Origin: Chloroflexota bacterium
Lineage (GTDB): Bacteria; Chloroflexota; Anaerolineae; Anaerolineales; Villigracilaceae
Length of the DNA: 51,375 nucleotides
Direction of reading: 5' to 3'
Assembly (NCBI GenBank): GCA_005778035.1
Contig: SXKT01000021.1
Span: forward strand, 1-51,375
In this document: positions 6,273-15,518 of the stretch, one piece after another
Layout of the letters: every line of letters begins with the position of its first letter
Numbering within the stretch: position 1 is the stretch's first letter
Translations under genes and position numbers: made by a program
Notes under the pieces: model-generated
Seen by the model: only the letters and a program-made list of their open reading frames with translations
Database searches by the model: none
Told to the model about the DNA's origin: nothing

Positions 6273-7511
6273 ATGAACAAGCAAACACCGCCTACTATCC
6301 AGGTCATTCTGGCCGCTTCTGCCTATGGCGGAAGTTCAGTTGGCCGTTACAATGGCAAAGCTGTCTTTGTGCCGTTCACCATCCCCGGCGAGGTGGTTAA
6401 GGTATCTATTGTAGAAGAAAAGAAGAACTTTGCCTTGGCCCGCCTTGTTGAAGTGGTCAAGCCTTCCCCGTTACGGGTGGAGCCGCCATGCCCATATCAC
6501 TCGGTATGCGGCGGATGCCATTACCAACATCTCCCCTACCAGGAGCAACTTAACCTCAAGCGTACCATCTTTGGTGAGCAGCTAAAAAAGATCGCCAAAA
6601 TAACCGACCTTCCGCCGATAGAGGTGGTTCCATCGCCTTCCCAACTGGGTTACCGAAACAATGTGCAGTTTCACTTGAACAGCCAAGGAAAGCCTTGTTT
6701 TGTTCCAGCTGAAACAGGGGTACCATTGTTGGCAGTTGAAGATTGCCTGTTGATGGGCAACGCTTCAAAAGAATTGTTGCCATACCTCAGCTTTGAATCT
6801 GAATCGGGGATAGACAGGGTGATCTTGAGGGAAGCGGAAGGCTCTTCGATGCTTATTTTGGAATCGGACGAGCTGGATGTACCCGCCCTGCAGATTGAAG
6901 CGGATATGTCTGTGGTACATATAACCGAACAAGATACAGTAGTGCTGGCGGGGGAAGATTACTTGGTGCATCAAGTCGCTGGTCAAAAATTCAAGGTGTC
7001 TGCTGCGTCGTTCTTTCAGGTAAATACACAGGCCACTGCCGTCATGGTTGAAAAAGTGTTGGATACGATCAATTGGGATGCTGAGATGGTGGTCATGGAC
7101 TTGTATTGCGGAGTTGGGTTATTTTCTAAATTCCTTGCTCCACGGGTGGGCAAGATCATCGCGCTCGAGGTTTCCTCTTCTTCATGTGCCGATTTTGTGG
7201 ACAACCTGGATGAGTTTGATAATGTAGAGCTCTACGAAGGGCTGGCGGAAGAGATCGTGCCGAATATAAGAAGCAAGGTGGATGTTGTCGTGGCAGATCC
7301 ACCCAGGGCCGGGCTGGATTCTCGGGTTACCGATGCCCTGGCAAAACTAATGCCAACTTGGCTGGTTTATGTGTCGTGCGATCCTACGACCTTTGCGCGC
7401 GATGTTGCGCGACTTGCCGGACATGGCTACGAACTGGCTTCATCTACCATATTGGATATGTTCCCGCACACGTACCATATTGAAAGCATCAATCTGTTTA
7501 AGCGCGTCTAA
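6273..7511 (+). CDS. 23S rRNA (uracil-5-)-methyltransferase, RlmD/RumA (TrmA) family
   Basis: 412 residues in the order TRAM domain (8-65; VFVPFTIPGEVVKV), iron-sulfur motif C73-x5-C79-x2-C82 (CPYHSVCGGC) with a later Cys near residue 158 as likely fourth ligand, and a C-terminal SAM-binding Rossmann domain (MDLYCGVGLFSKFLA). VADPPRAG and YVSCDPTTFARD follow, with Cys369 the expected nucleophile that attacks uracil C6. The closing block is FPHTYHIESINLF. The family methylates U747, U1939 or tRNA U54; which one cannot be told from sequence alone. No Shine-Dalgarno is visible before the ATG, and a hairpin ends 9 bases upstream, so a leaderless or very short-leader mRNA is possible. Confidence 0.92.
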   Translation: MNKQTPPTIQVILAASAYGGSSVGRYNGKAVFVPFTIPGEVVKVSIVEEKKNFALARLVEVVKPSPLRVEPPCPYHSVCGGCHYQHLPYQEQLNLKRTIFGEQLKKIAKITDLPPIEVVPSPSQLGYRNNVQFHLNSQGKPCFVPAETGVPLLAVEDCLLMGNASKELLPYLSFESESGIDRVILREAEGSSMLILESDELDVPALQIEADMSVVHITEQDTVVLAGEDYLVHQVAGQKFKVSAASFFQVNTQATAVMVEKVLDTINWDAEMVVMDLYCGVGLFSKFLAPRVGKIIALEVSSSSCADFVDNLDEFDNVELYEGLAEEIVPNIRSKVDVVVADPPRAGLDSRVTDALAKLMPTWLVYVSCDPTTFARDVARLAGHGYELASSTILDMFPHTYHIESINLFKRV

Positions 7512-7513
7512 GC

Positions 7514-8182
7514 TTATTGCTCTGATGTAGCAGTTTGGCGAAAGAGCGTATTTTTTTCAGTAGCGGGGTTGATCCTGTACCTTTTGCCATTTCTGTGAAG
7601 CAGGTCAATGTAGGAACCTTGGCGGGCGTGGGCTTGCCGGCATAATATGGAATGTTCGTGATAGTTGTCAAAAATGGTTTGGTAATAGGCAAAAAGTTGG
7701 TCATAGGTTCGCACAAACTGGCTGCGAAACTTGGGGTCAACCTGCTCCAAATGGCCAGAGAGCCAGCATAGATTGGAAAACTCCCACTCCACTGCCAAGC
7801 CCAAAAACGTGTAATCAGACCGTACATAAGGGAAAAAAGGGAAACTCCTGCAACTTATGGACCTGAAACCACGAATGCACGCCGCAGGGCCCTGGCAGAT
7901 ATGCGGAGACAATCCCACAGGAATATCCTCGGAAACTTTCTCGGTGGTTGATGGCAGCCAAAGTTTGGTAAGTGGTTCTAATTGTGTGTATTCAGGGTCG
8001 TAGAGTATCGGGACGGCAAATTGGGGATCACAACAAAACGGTTTGTTGTTCGGATTTTGGCTGCGGCATTTTTCTCCGCAATCTATTTTGCTTGATGGCA
8101 AAGAAAAGCCGTTGTATACCTGTAATATATGTTGTAACGGTTCTCGAATGGCCGAGGAAAATTTGTGTTTGTTTGTTTTCAA
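7514..8182 (-). CDS. YkgJ-like cysteine-cluster protein, unknown function
   Basis: 222 residues if started at TTG 8182, the most upstream usual start codon in the frame. Cysteines come in clusters: C35-x3-C39, a C50-C51 pair, C96, C102 and C111, with further ones at 139 and near 182. This pattern (CxxxC, CC, then CxxxxxC) recalls the YkgJ/UPF0153 family of putative zinc- or iron-sulfur-binding proteins, though the loops are longer here. No transmembrane segment or signal peptide is seen, so it is presumably cytosolic. It is convergent with rlmD (2-base gap) and divergent from the next gene, with start codons only 28 bases apart, so each promoter would lie inside the other gene. No good Shine-Dalgarno supports the TTG. 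Confidence 0.7.
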   Translation of the reverse strand: MKTNKHKFSSAIREPLQHILQVYNGFSLPSSKIDCGEKCRSQNPNNKPFCCDPQFAVPILYDPEYTQLEPLTKLWLPSTTEKVSEDIPVGLSPHICQGPAACIRGFRSISCRSFPFFPYVRSDYTFLGLAVEWEFSNLCWLSGHLEQVDPKFRSQFVRTYDQLFAYYQTIFDNYHEHSILCRQAHARQGSYIDLLHRNGKRYRINPATEKNTLFRQTATSEQ

Positions 8183-8209
8183 GCGATTCTCGTTTTTTGG
8201 AGGAATAAT

Positions 8210-8896
8210 ATGAATATTCTAACTTGGTATGGGCACGCCACCCTCGGTTTGGAAACATTTGGCCATAAGTTGGTTATAGACCCATTTTTTACCAATAACC
8301 CTGCTTCGCCGATCAACGCAGCGGATGTGGTTGCTGATTTCTTGCTGGTAACCCACGGGCATTCGGACCACATCGGTGATACGGTAGAGATCGCCAGGCG
8401 GACAGGGGCAAAGGTAATATCCAATTTTGAGATCGAGAATTTCTTTAACCGGCAGGGCGTAGAAAACACCCATTCGCAACACATCGGAGGTGGTTTCTTG
8501 CACCCTTTTGGCCACCTCAAGCTAACAATGGCATTGCACGGTTCGATGATCGAAGTGGACAATTCAGACGGTGGAAACCCGGTAGGGTTTATGCTTACGA
8601 CCAAAGACAATAAACGGATCTACTTTGCGGGTGATACCGGTTTGTTCGGCGATATGCGCCTGATCGGAGAAGAAGGGATCGATGTCGCAATCTTGCCGAT
8701 CGGTGATAATTACACCATGGGGCCAGTTGACGCTATTCGGGCAGTGAAATTACTGCAACCCAAAGTTGCCATTCCTATTCATTACAGTACCTGGGATGTG
8801 ATCCGCCAGGATGCGGACGCATGGTCTCGCCAGGTTGAGCAACAAACCAACACCAAAGCAGTAGTTTTAAAGCCCGGCCAAAGTTACACCCTTTAA
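8210..8896 (+). CDS. UPF0173-type metal-dependent hydrolase (metallo-beta-lactamase fold)
   Basis: 228 residues, standard for the UPF0173 family. The start WYGHATLGLETFGHKLVIDP and the metal motif LLVTHGHSDHIGD (the HxHxDH motif) are intact, followed by FAGDTGLFGDM (the Asp ligand) and IPIHYSTWD near the C terminus (the last His). A di-zinc or similar site is therefore expected. The substrate is unknown. Start at ATG 8210 is supported by TTTGGAGG (8197-8204); an upstream in-frame GTG at 8165 would add 15 residues with no homology. Divergent from the Cys-cluster gene; 84 bases before the glyQS region. Confidence 0.9.
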   Translation: MNILTWYGHATLGLETFGHKLVIDPFFTNNPASPINAADVVADFLLVTHGHSDHIGDTVEIARRTGAKVISNFEIENFFNRQGVENTHSQHIGGGFLHPFGHLKLTMALHGSMIEVDNSDGGNPVGFMLTTKDNKRIYFAGDTGLFGDMRLIGEEGIDVAILPIGDNYTMGPVDAIRAVKLLQPKVAIPIHYSTWDVIRQDADAWSRQVEQQTNTKAVVLKPGQSYTL

Positions 8897-8946
8897 GGGT
8901 TTGCGGCAAGCACGGCTGGCCAAAGTAGTACAGCAAGGGAACAAGG

Positions 8947-8952
8947 TATAAT
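8947..8952 (+). promoter_or_regulatory. Probable -10 box of glyQS
   Basis: Perfect TATAAT, which predicts a start near 8959 and a leader of about 30 bases containing AAAGGTG (8977-8983) before the ATG. No good -35 box at 16-18 bases. No T-box leader (stem I or antiterminator-like structure) is visible. Confidence 0.5.
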
Positions 8953-8989
8953 TTCTTCTTCAAACTGATCTTGACCAAAGGTGAACAAA

Positions 8990-11977
8990 ATGTCAGATAA
9001 ACACACATTCCAATCCATCATCCTAAAACTGCAACAATACTGGGCCGAGAAAGGGTGCGTTATTTGGCAACCTTATTACACTCAGGTAGGGGCAGGAACC
9101 ATGAACCCGGCTACCTTTCTAAAAGTGCTTGGGCCGGATGCCTGGAATGTGGCTTACGTAGAACCATCAGTACGGCCTGATGATGGCCGTTATGGCGAAA
9201 ACCCCAATCGATTGCAGATGCACTACCAATTTCAGGTCATCCTCAAGCCAGACCCTGGCAACCCGCAAGAGTTATATCTTGAAAGCCTGAGGGCGATCGG
9301 AATCGATCCTCGAAAGCACGATATCCGATTTGTGGAAGATAACTGGGAACAGCCAGCCATTTCGGCATGGGGCTTGGGGTGGGAAGTATGGCTGGATGGG
9401 CAAGAGATCACACAGTTCACTTACTTTCAGCAGGTCGGCGGCATCGCATTAGATCCTGTGGCCGTTGAGATCACCTACGGGTTGGATCGGATCTTGATCG
9501 CCTTGAACGACGCCCCCTCGATTTGGAATGAACCGTGGTCTGAGGACCTGATGTACGGGGAGATAAGGCGGCATGAGGAGTTTGAGCATAGCAAATATTA
9601 TTACGAAATTGCCGACGTGGAACGAGCACGCCAAATGTATGAGTTGTTTGCGGCGGAGTGTTTGTCTTGCTTGGAACAGGGATTGGTGCTGCCTGCCCAC
9701 GATTACGTACTAAAATGTTCGCACACATTCAATATCATGGATGCGCGCGGCGCGGTGGGTGTTACCGAGCGCCAAGCCTATTTTAGGCGCATGCGAGACA
9801 TGGCCAAACGGGTTGCCGAAGCGTATTTGGAACAGCAAAAATCCAACCCCAAACCAGCCCCTGCCAAGACAACCACCCAGAACGCGTCCGCCTTTTTTGG
9901 CAACAGTTCCTCCGAAACCGATACGCTATTGGTAGAAGTTGGGGTAGAAGAGCTGCCTGCAGCCGATGTTGACACAGCCTATGCGCAATTGGAAGAAAAG
10001 GTCCATGCTTGGTTAGATGAATTATCCATCCAACATGGCGAGATCAAAATTTTTGCCACCCCCCGCCGGTTTGGTTTTATTGCCAGCCAGGTTGCTGCCA
10101 TGCAACCAAATAAAGAAGAGGTGGTGAAAGGCCCCCCCGCAGACCGAGCGTTTGGGCCGGACGGATCACCCACGCCTGCGGCGATCGGTTTTGCCACCAA
10201 AAATGGAATATCAGCATCCGATTTGAAAGTCGAAGAGATAGATAACGGTAAATATGTGGTCGCCAGGGTATTCAAGGCTGGTCGTAAAACTGGCCAGGTA
10301 GTTGCCGAACAAATCCCAAGTTGGATCAACGCGATCAAGTTTGAACGTTCTATGAAATGGAACAACAGCGGTGTCTCCTTCTCGCGGCCGATCAGATGGA
10401 TAACGGCTCTGTTTGGTTCGGATTTGGTCCCATGCCAATATGCCGGAGTGAACAGCGCCAAAACCAGCCGCGGCTTGCGCCCTTACGACTCGCCGCTGAT
10501 CGAGATTCCGTCCGCAGACGGGTACATATCTGCGCTTGCATCTGCCGGTATATTGTTGGACAGGGCAGAGCGATCCGCGGAAATTGAAAGGATGGTAACC
10601 AGCGCCGCAAATGCGCTTGGCGGGCAAGCATATATAGACCCTGGTTTGCTTCAAGAAGTGACAAACCTGGTCGAAAAACCCACCGTGATCGTAGGAAAAT
10701 TCAACCCCGAATACCTGGCATTGCCACGCGATGTGCTGGTGTCTACCATGAAGAAGCATCAGCGATACTTTCCGGTGGAAGATATCTCCAACCCCAAAGA
10801 CAGTTCTGGTAATTACCAGTTACTTGCTTTCTTTATTGCCATCCGCAATGGAGATGACCAGCATATCGAGGTCGTAGCGCACGGGAACGAGCACGTATTG
10901 GGTGCCCGCTTTGCTGATGCCAATTTCTTTGTCCGCGAAGATGTTAAAAAACCATTGGCAGATTTCCGTAATGAACTGCGGTCGCTGATTTTCCAAACCA
11001 AACTTGGTTCCATGTTAGAAAAATCTGACCGCATTTATCAATTGGCCCCGCAGATCGGGGAGATGCTTGGTTACGACGTAAACCTTAACCAAGTGGTCCA
11101 ACGTGCGGCTTACCTCTCAAAGGCCGACCTAACCACGCAAATGGTCACCGAAATGACCAGCTTGCAAGGCATTATCGGCAGGGAATATGCCTTGCGCAGC
11201 GGCGAACCTCAGGAAGTGGCGGTGGCCATCGGTGAACAATACCAACTGGTACCAAAGACCAAAGCAGGGGTGGCCATTGCCCTGGCAGACAGGGTAGATA
11301 CTCTGGTTGGCCTGTTCAGCGCGGGGGTGATCCCAAGCGGAGCCAAAGACCCGTTCGGCTTGCGTCGGGCGGCGATAGGCATCGTCCAACCGTTGTTGGA
11401 ACATGGCTTGCCCTTTAACCTGCGCGATGTGGTAGCCCGTGCCGCGAAATTGCAACCGGTAAGCACTGGAGCTGAGGTAAATGATCAGGTATTGGCCTTC
11501 CTTGCAGGCCGATTGAAAGTGGTACTCAGTGATATGGGCTATCGCTATGATGTGGTGGACGCGGTCTTGGAAGTGAATTACAGCGACCCATACAAATCTT
11601 TGGCCATGGTACGCCAGCTTGGCGAGTGGGTGGGAAAACCGGAGTGGAGTGGCGTTCTGGACGCATACGCGCGCTGTGTCCGCATCATCAGGTCCGCTGG
11701 CCATATCGAGGGGATGCTTGATACAGCGGCGCTACAAGAACCTGCGGAATTAAAATTATTGGCCAAATTCCAGGGATTTGCCGGCAAAACATACACAACC
11801 GTCGATGGGCTACTTAATGACCTTCAAGATATTAGCCCAGCCATCAGCGAGTTTTTTGACAAAGTGTTGGTCATGTCCGATGACCCGAATATCAGGATCA
11901 ATCGATTGCGGATGCTGAAAGGCATTGCGGGGCTGGCGACAGGCGTTGCCGACCTCTCGAAGTTGGAAGGGTTTTAA
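8990..11977 (+). CDS. glyQS: Glycyl-tRNA synthetase, alpha and beta chains fused
   Basis: 995 residues. Residues 1 to about 280 are the class II catalytic alpha chain (GlyQ): [51 protein letters not shown] and ITYGLDRI are all present. A Pro/Ala/Thr/Ser-rich linker (about 282-310; [12 protein letters not shown]) leads to a complete beta chain (GlyS) from [15 protein letters not shown], with [30 protein letters not shown] and the C-terminal anticodon-binding part ([11 protein letters not shown]). The enzyme charges tRNA-Gly; the fusion replaces an alpha2beta2 tetramer by a single chain, as known in some other bacteria such as Chlamydia. I chose ATG 8990 over GTG 8981 because AAAGGTG lies 6 bases before it. 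tRNA-Gly(TCC) is at 48805. Confidence 0.95.
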   Translation: MSDKHTFQSIILKLQQYWAEKGCVIWQPYYTQVGAGTMNPATFLKVLGPDAWNVAYVEPSVRPDDGRYGENPNRLQMHYQFQVILKPDPGNPQELYLESLRAIGIDPRKHDIRFVEDNWEQPAISAWGLGWEVWLDGQEITQFTYFQQVGGIALDPVAVEITYGLDRILIALNDAPSIWNEPWSEDLMYGEIRRHEEFEHSKYYYEIADVERARQMYELFAAECLSCLEQGLVLPAHDYVLKCSHTFNIMDARGAVGVTERQAYFRRMRDMAKRVAEAYLEQQKSNPKPAPAKTTTQNASAFFGNSSSETDTLLVEVGVEELPAADVDTAYAQLEEKVHAWLDELSIQHGEIKIFATPRRFGFIASQVAAMQPNKEEVVKGPPADRAFGPDGSPTPAAIGFATKNGISASDLKVEEIDNGKYVVARVFKAGRKTGQVVAEQIPSWINAIKFERSMKWNNSGVSFSRPIRWITALFGSDLVPCQYAGVNSAKTSRGLRPYDSPLIEIPSADGYISALASAGILLDRAERSAEIERMVTSAANALGGQAYIDPGLLQEVTNLVEKPTVIVGKFNPEYLALPRDVLVSTMKKHQRYFPVEDISNPKDSSGNYQLLAFFIAIRNGDDQHIEVVAHGNEHVLGARFADANFFVREDVKKPLADFRNELRSLIFQTKLGSMLEKSDRIYQLAPQIGEMLGYDVNLNQVVQRAAYLSKADLTTQMVTEMTSLQGIIGREYALRSGEPQEVAVAIGEQYQLVPKTKAGVAIALADRVDTLVGLFSAGVIPSGAKDPFGLRRAAIGIVQPLLEHGLPFNLRDVVARAAKLQPVSTGAEVNDQVLAFLAGRLKVVLSDMGYRYDVVDAVLEVNYSDPYKSLAMVRQLGEWVGKPEWSGVLDAYARCVRIIRSAGHIEGMLDTAALQEPAELKLLAKFQGFAGKTYTTVDGLLNDLQDISPAISEFFDKVLVMSDDPNIRINRLRMLKGIAGLATGVADLSKLEGF

Positions 11978-11982
11978 ATAGC

Positions 11983-12016
11983 AAAACCGGCGCAAACGAT
12001 GCGCCGGTTTTTTTTT
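11983..12016 (+). terminator. Intrinsic terminator of glyQS
   Basis: AAAACCGGCGC (11983-11993) pairs with GCGCCGGTTTT (12001-12011), loop 7, followed by an unbroken T run to 12016. It separates glyQS from the dnaG promoter, which begins 30 bases on. Confidence 0.9.
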
Positions 12017-12045
12017 CGGTCAAGGCTGCATCCGAAAAAGGCATC

Positions 12046-12061
12046 TATAATTTTTAATATG
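12046..12061 (+). promoter_or_regulatory. -10 box against the dnaG ATG; apparently leaderless transcript
   Basis: Perfect TATAAT at 12046-12051, then 7 bases, then the ATG at 12059. Transcription should begin at or within a base or two of the A of the ATG. No Shine-Dalgarno sequence exists between them (TTTTAAT). The -35 region (AGGCTG at 17 bp) is poor. Confidence 0.6.
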
Positions 12062-13975
12062 TCATCAATTGATGAAGTAAAAACCCGAATGGGTATCGTA
12101 GAGTTGGCGGAAAGCGCTGGAGTAAAACTGCGCCGAAGCGGAAAAACCTATACCGGTTTTTGCCCCTTTCACTCCAATACCAAAACCCCTGCTTTTGTTA
12201 TATGGCCAGAATCTGGTACTTGGCGGTGCTTTGGCGAATGTGGTGAAGGCGGGGATATTTTTAAGTTTGTGATGAAAAAAGAGGGCGTGGAATTCAAGGA
12301 TGCTTTGAAGATTCTTGCTGAGCGGACCGGGGTAACCTTGGCCGAGTACCAACCACAGGCACCAGAGCAAAAAGAAGAATACCAGCGGCTTCGCAATCTA
12401 TTGGAAGAGGCGGCAACTTTTTACCGGCATCATTTGGTTTCTACCGAAGGTGGCAGTGTGGCTTTGGCTTACCTGATGGAAAAAAGGAAAATCACCCGTG
12501 ATACGATAGACCGGTTTAGTTTGGGCTTCGCTCCCAATGGCTGGGACTCGACATTGACGCACTTTAAAACGAAAGGGTATTCAGAATCGGACCTGCTTGA
12601 TGTAGGCCTGATCACGGAGCGGGAATCCGGCGGATACTACGATAAATTCCGTAATCGGGTCATGATACCCATCAGAACAGAAGATGGAAAAATGGCGGGA
12701 TTCGGCGCCCGAATATTGGACCCTAACGATATTCCCAAATTTATGAACTCCCCCCAAACGGTCCTGTTCGATAAAAGTTCGATCCTTTTTGGCTTGAACC
12801 AAGCCAAAAAACCAATTCGGTCAGCAGACCAGGCGGTTATTGTGGAAGGATATTTGGATGTGATCGCGCTGCATCAGGCCGGGTTTTCAAACGCAGTGAG
12901 CCCCATGGGAACAGCCATAACCGAAACACAAATTCGCATGCTTAAGAAATTTTCCCGCAAGATCATCCTGGCGTTGGACCCGGATTCCGCGGGGCAAAAG
13001 GCGGTTATGAGGGGGTTGGAGTCCGCGCGGTCATCGATGGATAGCGAGGATGAGGTTCGCTTTGACGCCCACGGTTTGCTGCGCCACGAGCACCGTCTTA
13101 GCGCGGATTTGCGAGTGGCCAGCATGCCCGATGGTTTGGACCCGGATGAAGTTGTCGAAAAAAACCCTGATTTGTGGCGCCAATTGGTTGCCAGCGCAAA
13201 GCCCGTAGTGGAGTATGTGCTGGATACCCTGATCGCCCAGCAAGATGTAAACGACCCTAAAAATAAAAGCGCGATCGTTACAAGGATGATACCGTTGATC
13301 GAGGACCTGCCAGATCCGATCCAACGGGACGCTTACCGTCAAATGGTTGCCCGCAAGGTAAAGGTGGATGAACGTTCCTTGCTTGCCATAAAGGTGCATG
13401 AAAAACCATCCCTTCCACGCTGGAAAGAAAAACCTGTCGCTCAAAATTCAGGCCAAAATAAGCCATCCACCCTTATAGTTAATGGAAATGAGAATGTCGA
13501 GATCACAATCTTGGCGATCTTGCTTCAAAATCCTGGCTTGTTACCCAAGCTGGACCGAAAACTCAGCGAATCCAACCTGCAGAGCCTGGGATGGCAGGAT
13601 TTTAACAGCACCGAAATGCACATTATTTTGTCGTTATTACAAAGATCGCTTGAACAAGATCAATTGGAACTATCAAAATTCGTAGAAGTAAATGTTCCTG
13701 ATGAAGTGCGGCCAATGTACCAAAGGATCGTTGGCCAAAGGCAGGCCAACAGTTTGGAAGATCGATTATTGGATGAACTGCTGCGGTCGATTTTCGCGAT
13801 CCGAAAGGATCGGATAAAAAAAGAACTGGAGCAGATCAGCTACCTGATGAAGGACCCCGACAATGCCACACCGGCAAAATTATCTGATCTTTCTGGGGTT
13901 ATGCAGGCTCATAGTATGCAACTAAAGAACCTGGATGATGCCCGAAAAAAAATGACAGAGTACAGGCAAAAGTAG
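12059..13975 (+). CDS. dnaG: DNA primase
   Basis: 638 residues. DnaG lays RNA primers at the replication fork. Domain order: N-terminal CHC2 zinc finger (C35-x2-H38 in FCPFHS, C57 and C61 in CFGECG), the RNA-polymerase domain, the TOPRIM core from about 258 ([16 protein letters not shown] with the catalytic Glu, then [12 protein letters not shown]), and a C-terminal helicase-binding region (about 480-638). The TOPRIM part carries a lineage-type insert ([18 protein letters not shown]) before DGLDPDEV. I start at ATG 12059; the frame is open further upstream but that stretch is the glyQS terminator. The sigma factor gene follows after 4 bases, so dnaG and rpoD are one operon, as in the classical macromolecular-synthesis operon, but without rpsU. 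Confidence 0.95.
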   Translation: MSSIDEVKTRMGIVELAESAGVKLRRSGKTYTGFCPFHSNTKTPAFVIWPESGTWRCFGECGEGGDIFKFVMKKEGVEFKDALKILAERTGVTLAEYQPQAPEQKEEYQRLRNLLEEAATFYRHHLVSTEGGSVALAYLMEKRKITRDTIDRFSLGFAPNGWDSTLTHFKTKGYSESDLLDVGLITERESGGYYDKFRNRVMIPIRTEDGKMAGFGARILDPNDIPKFMNSPQTVLFDKSSILFGLNQAKKPIRSADQAVIVEGYLDVIALHQAGFSNAVSPMGTAITETQIRMLKKFSRKIILALDPDSAGQKAVMRGLESARSSMDSEDEVRFDAHGLLRHEHRLSADLRVASMPDGLDPDEVVEKNPDLWRQLVASAKPVVEYVLDTLIAQQDVNDPKNKSAIVTRMIPLIEDLPDPIQRDAYRQMVARKVKVDERSLLAIKVHEKPSLPRWKEKPVAQNSGQNKPSTLIVNGNENVEITILAILLQNPGLLPKLDRKLSESNLQSLGWQDFNSTEMHIILSLLQRSLEQDQLELSKFVEVNVPDEVRPMYQRIVGQRQANSLEDRLLDELLRSIFAIRKDRIKKELEQISYLMKDPDNATPAKLSDLSGVMQAHSMQLKNLDDARKKMTEYRQK

Positions 13976-13979
13976 AACT

Positions 13980-15518
13980 ATGAAAAAACAAGTGAACATC
14001 GATACCGATCGACCTGACATGGATAATCCTTCCCCCGGTTTTGATGGTGGTTTGGAGATCGATGATATCGAGATACTTCCCGAAGACATAGCCGAAGCCG
14101 AGGTAGAGCCTGAAGAGCCAGTTATTGCGCCAAAATACGCAACTGGTGATGAGCTATCCGAAGATCCGGTAAAGTTGTACCTGCGCGAGATCGGCCAAGT
14201 CAAGCTGCTCGATTCGGACGCAGAATTTCGCATTTCTACGATCATTGAAGCTTGGCGATTATTTTCAAGCATGGCCATCCGCGCAGAACGAACCGGAGAC
14301 GCTTCTCAGGCAGCGATCTACGGCCTGTTGGTAGAAGAGTTGATGATCAATTATCGCCGGTTTGAAGAAGATGCCCATCGTGTCCACGCGGAATTGCCAG
14401 ACATGGTCACTGTACTCACATCGGCACAGGTGCTGCGGGGCGGCTGGAATTTGGATACGCCTTCTTATCTGAGAGCCTATCTCGATAACGGACAATGGGG
14501 CCACGACCTGTTGTGGAACAGTTATGCCGCGAACACATTCAACCTGTTTGTTTGTTTGTTCTTATTGCCAAAATCGATCGCGACGCCCTTGTTCGAGATC
14601 ATGAGGAACAACGGACATATCTTTCCCACTGAGGATTTCTTCTACGAGCAAGTTCCCGCGGAATCTGACCTTAGGTACGAAACTTCGATCCTGGATATTC
14701 GATACGAGGAGGCGAATGAGGCGATCATTCGCGCAAATTTGCGCTTGGTCGTGAGTGTGGCAAAGCGCTATCTTGGTCGCGGCATCTCATTTCTGGACCT
14801 CATCCAGGAGGGCAACCTTGGGTTATTGCGTGCGGTAAACAAATTCGATCCTCGCCGCGGGTTCAAATTTAGCACTTACGCAACCTGGTGGATCCGCCAA
14901 TCGATCAACCGCTCCATTGCAGAACAAGCCCGTACCATCCGCATCCCTGTCCACCTTTTTGAGTCGATCACGCGCATCCTCAAAATTCAACGCCAGCTCG
15001 TTCAACAGTATGGCCGGGAACCCAATAACAATGAGCTTGCATTGGAGGCTGGTTTCCTTTCTCAGGAAGATGTGGATGCCATCGTTGCTTCTCGCTTGAA
15101 TGGCTCGGAATTAGAGCCGGAATTGCAAAAAAGATGGGAAGCCGCAACCGCAAAGGTGTACCGCATCCTGCGCTCCGCAGAGGAGCCCGTTTCCTTGGAG
15201 GGACCGGTTGGCGATGAGGATTCATCGCAGTTGGGAGACTTTATTCAGGATGATGAGGCAACCGAACCCATGGATGCCGCTGCCCGCGAAATGTTGCGCG
15301 AACAGGTTCACCATGTGCTAACCGCACTAAACGAACGGGAACGGCAGGTGTTGGAGCTGCGTTTTGGCTTGATAGATGGCAAGGACCATACCCTCGAAGA
15401 GGTAAGCCGTTACTTTAATGTTACCCGCGAGCGTATCCGGCAGATCGAAGCCAAGGCCTTGCGCAAATTGCGTAATCCGACGAAAAGCAAACAGTTAAAG
15501 GATTTCCTGGGCGATTAA
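13980..15518 (+). CDS. rpoD: Primary (group 1) RNA polymerase sigma factor, RpoD/SigA type
   Basis: 512 residues. After an acidic N terminus (1-58), region 1.2 reads [16 protein letters not shown] (62-77). Region 2 starts near 242 with [20 protein letters not shown], then the [18 protein letters not shown] core and [20 protein letters not shown] (300-319), virtually the housekeeping -10 recognition helix. Region 4 has the -35 helix-turn-helix [27 protein letters not shown] (from 472, broken here as [20 protein letters not shown] then KALRKLR). About 145 residues (96-240) separate regions 1.2 and 2 and resemble a short non-conserved region. An extra piece ([16 protein letters not shown]) lies in region 3. 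The housekeeping identity fits the TTGACC/TATAAT promoters in this window. The 3' end overlaps miaB tail-to-tail by 24 bases. Confidence 0.94.
   Translation: MKKQVNIDTDRPDMDNPSPGFDGGLEIDDIEILPEDIAEAEVEPEEPVIAPKYATGDELSEDPVKLYLREIGQVKLLDSDAEFRISTIIEAWRLFSSMAIRAERTGDASQAAIYGLLVEELMINYRRFEEDAHRVHAELPDMVTVLTSAQVLRGGWNLDTPSYLRAYLDNGQWGHDLLWNSYAANTFNLFVCLFLLPKSIATPLFEIMRNNGHIFPTEDFFYEQVPAESDLRYETSILDIRYEEANEAIIRANLRLVVSVAKRYLGRGISFLDLIQEGNLGLLRAVNKFDPRRGFKFSTYATWWIRQSINRSIAEQARTIRIPVHLFESITRILKIQRQLVQQYGREPNNNELALEAGFLSQEDVDAIVASRLNGSELEPELQKRWEAATAKVYRILRSAEEPVSLEGPVGDEDSSQLGDFIQDDEATEPMDAAAREMLREQVHHVLTALNERERQVLELRFGLIDGKDHTLEEVSRYFNVTRERIRQIEAKALRKLRNPTKSKQLKDFLGD

Noticed and set aside
8897-8989. 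T-box riboswitch before glyQS
   Set aside because: The leader from the -10 box is only about 30 bases and has no stem I or antiterminator-like structure.
11999-12058. Longer dnaG starting inside the glyQS terminator
   Set aside because: The extra 20 codons translate the terminator hairpin and T run and resemble nothing in DnaG; ATG 12059 begins the conserved domain.
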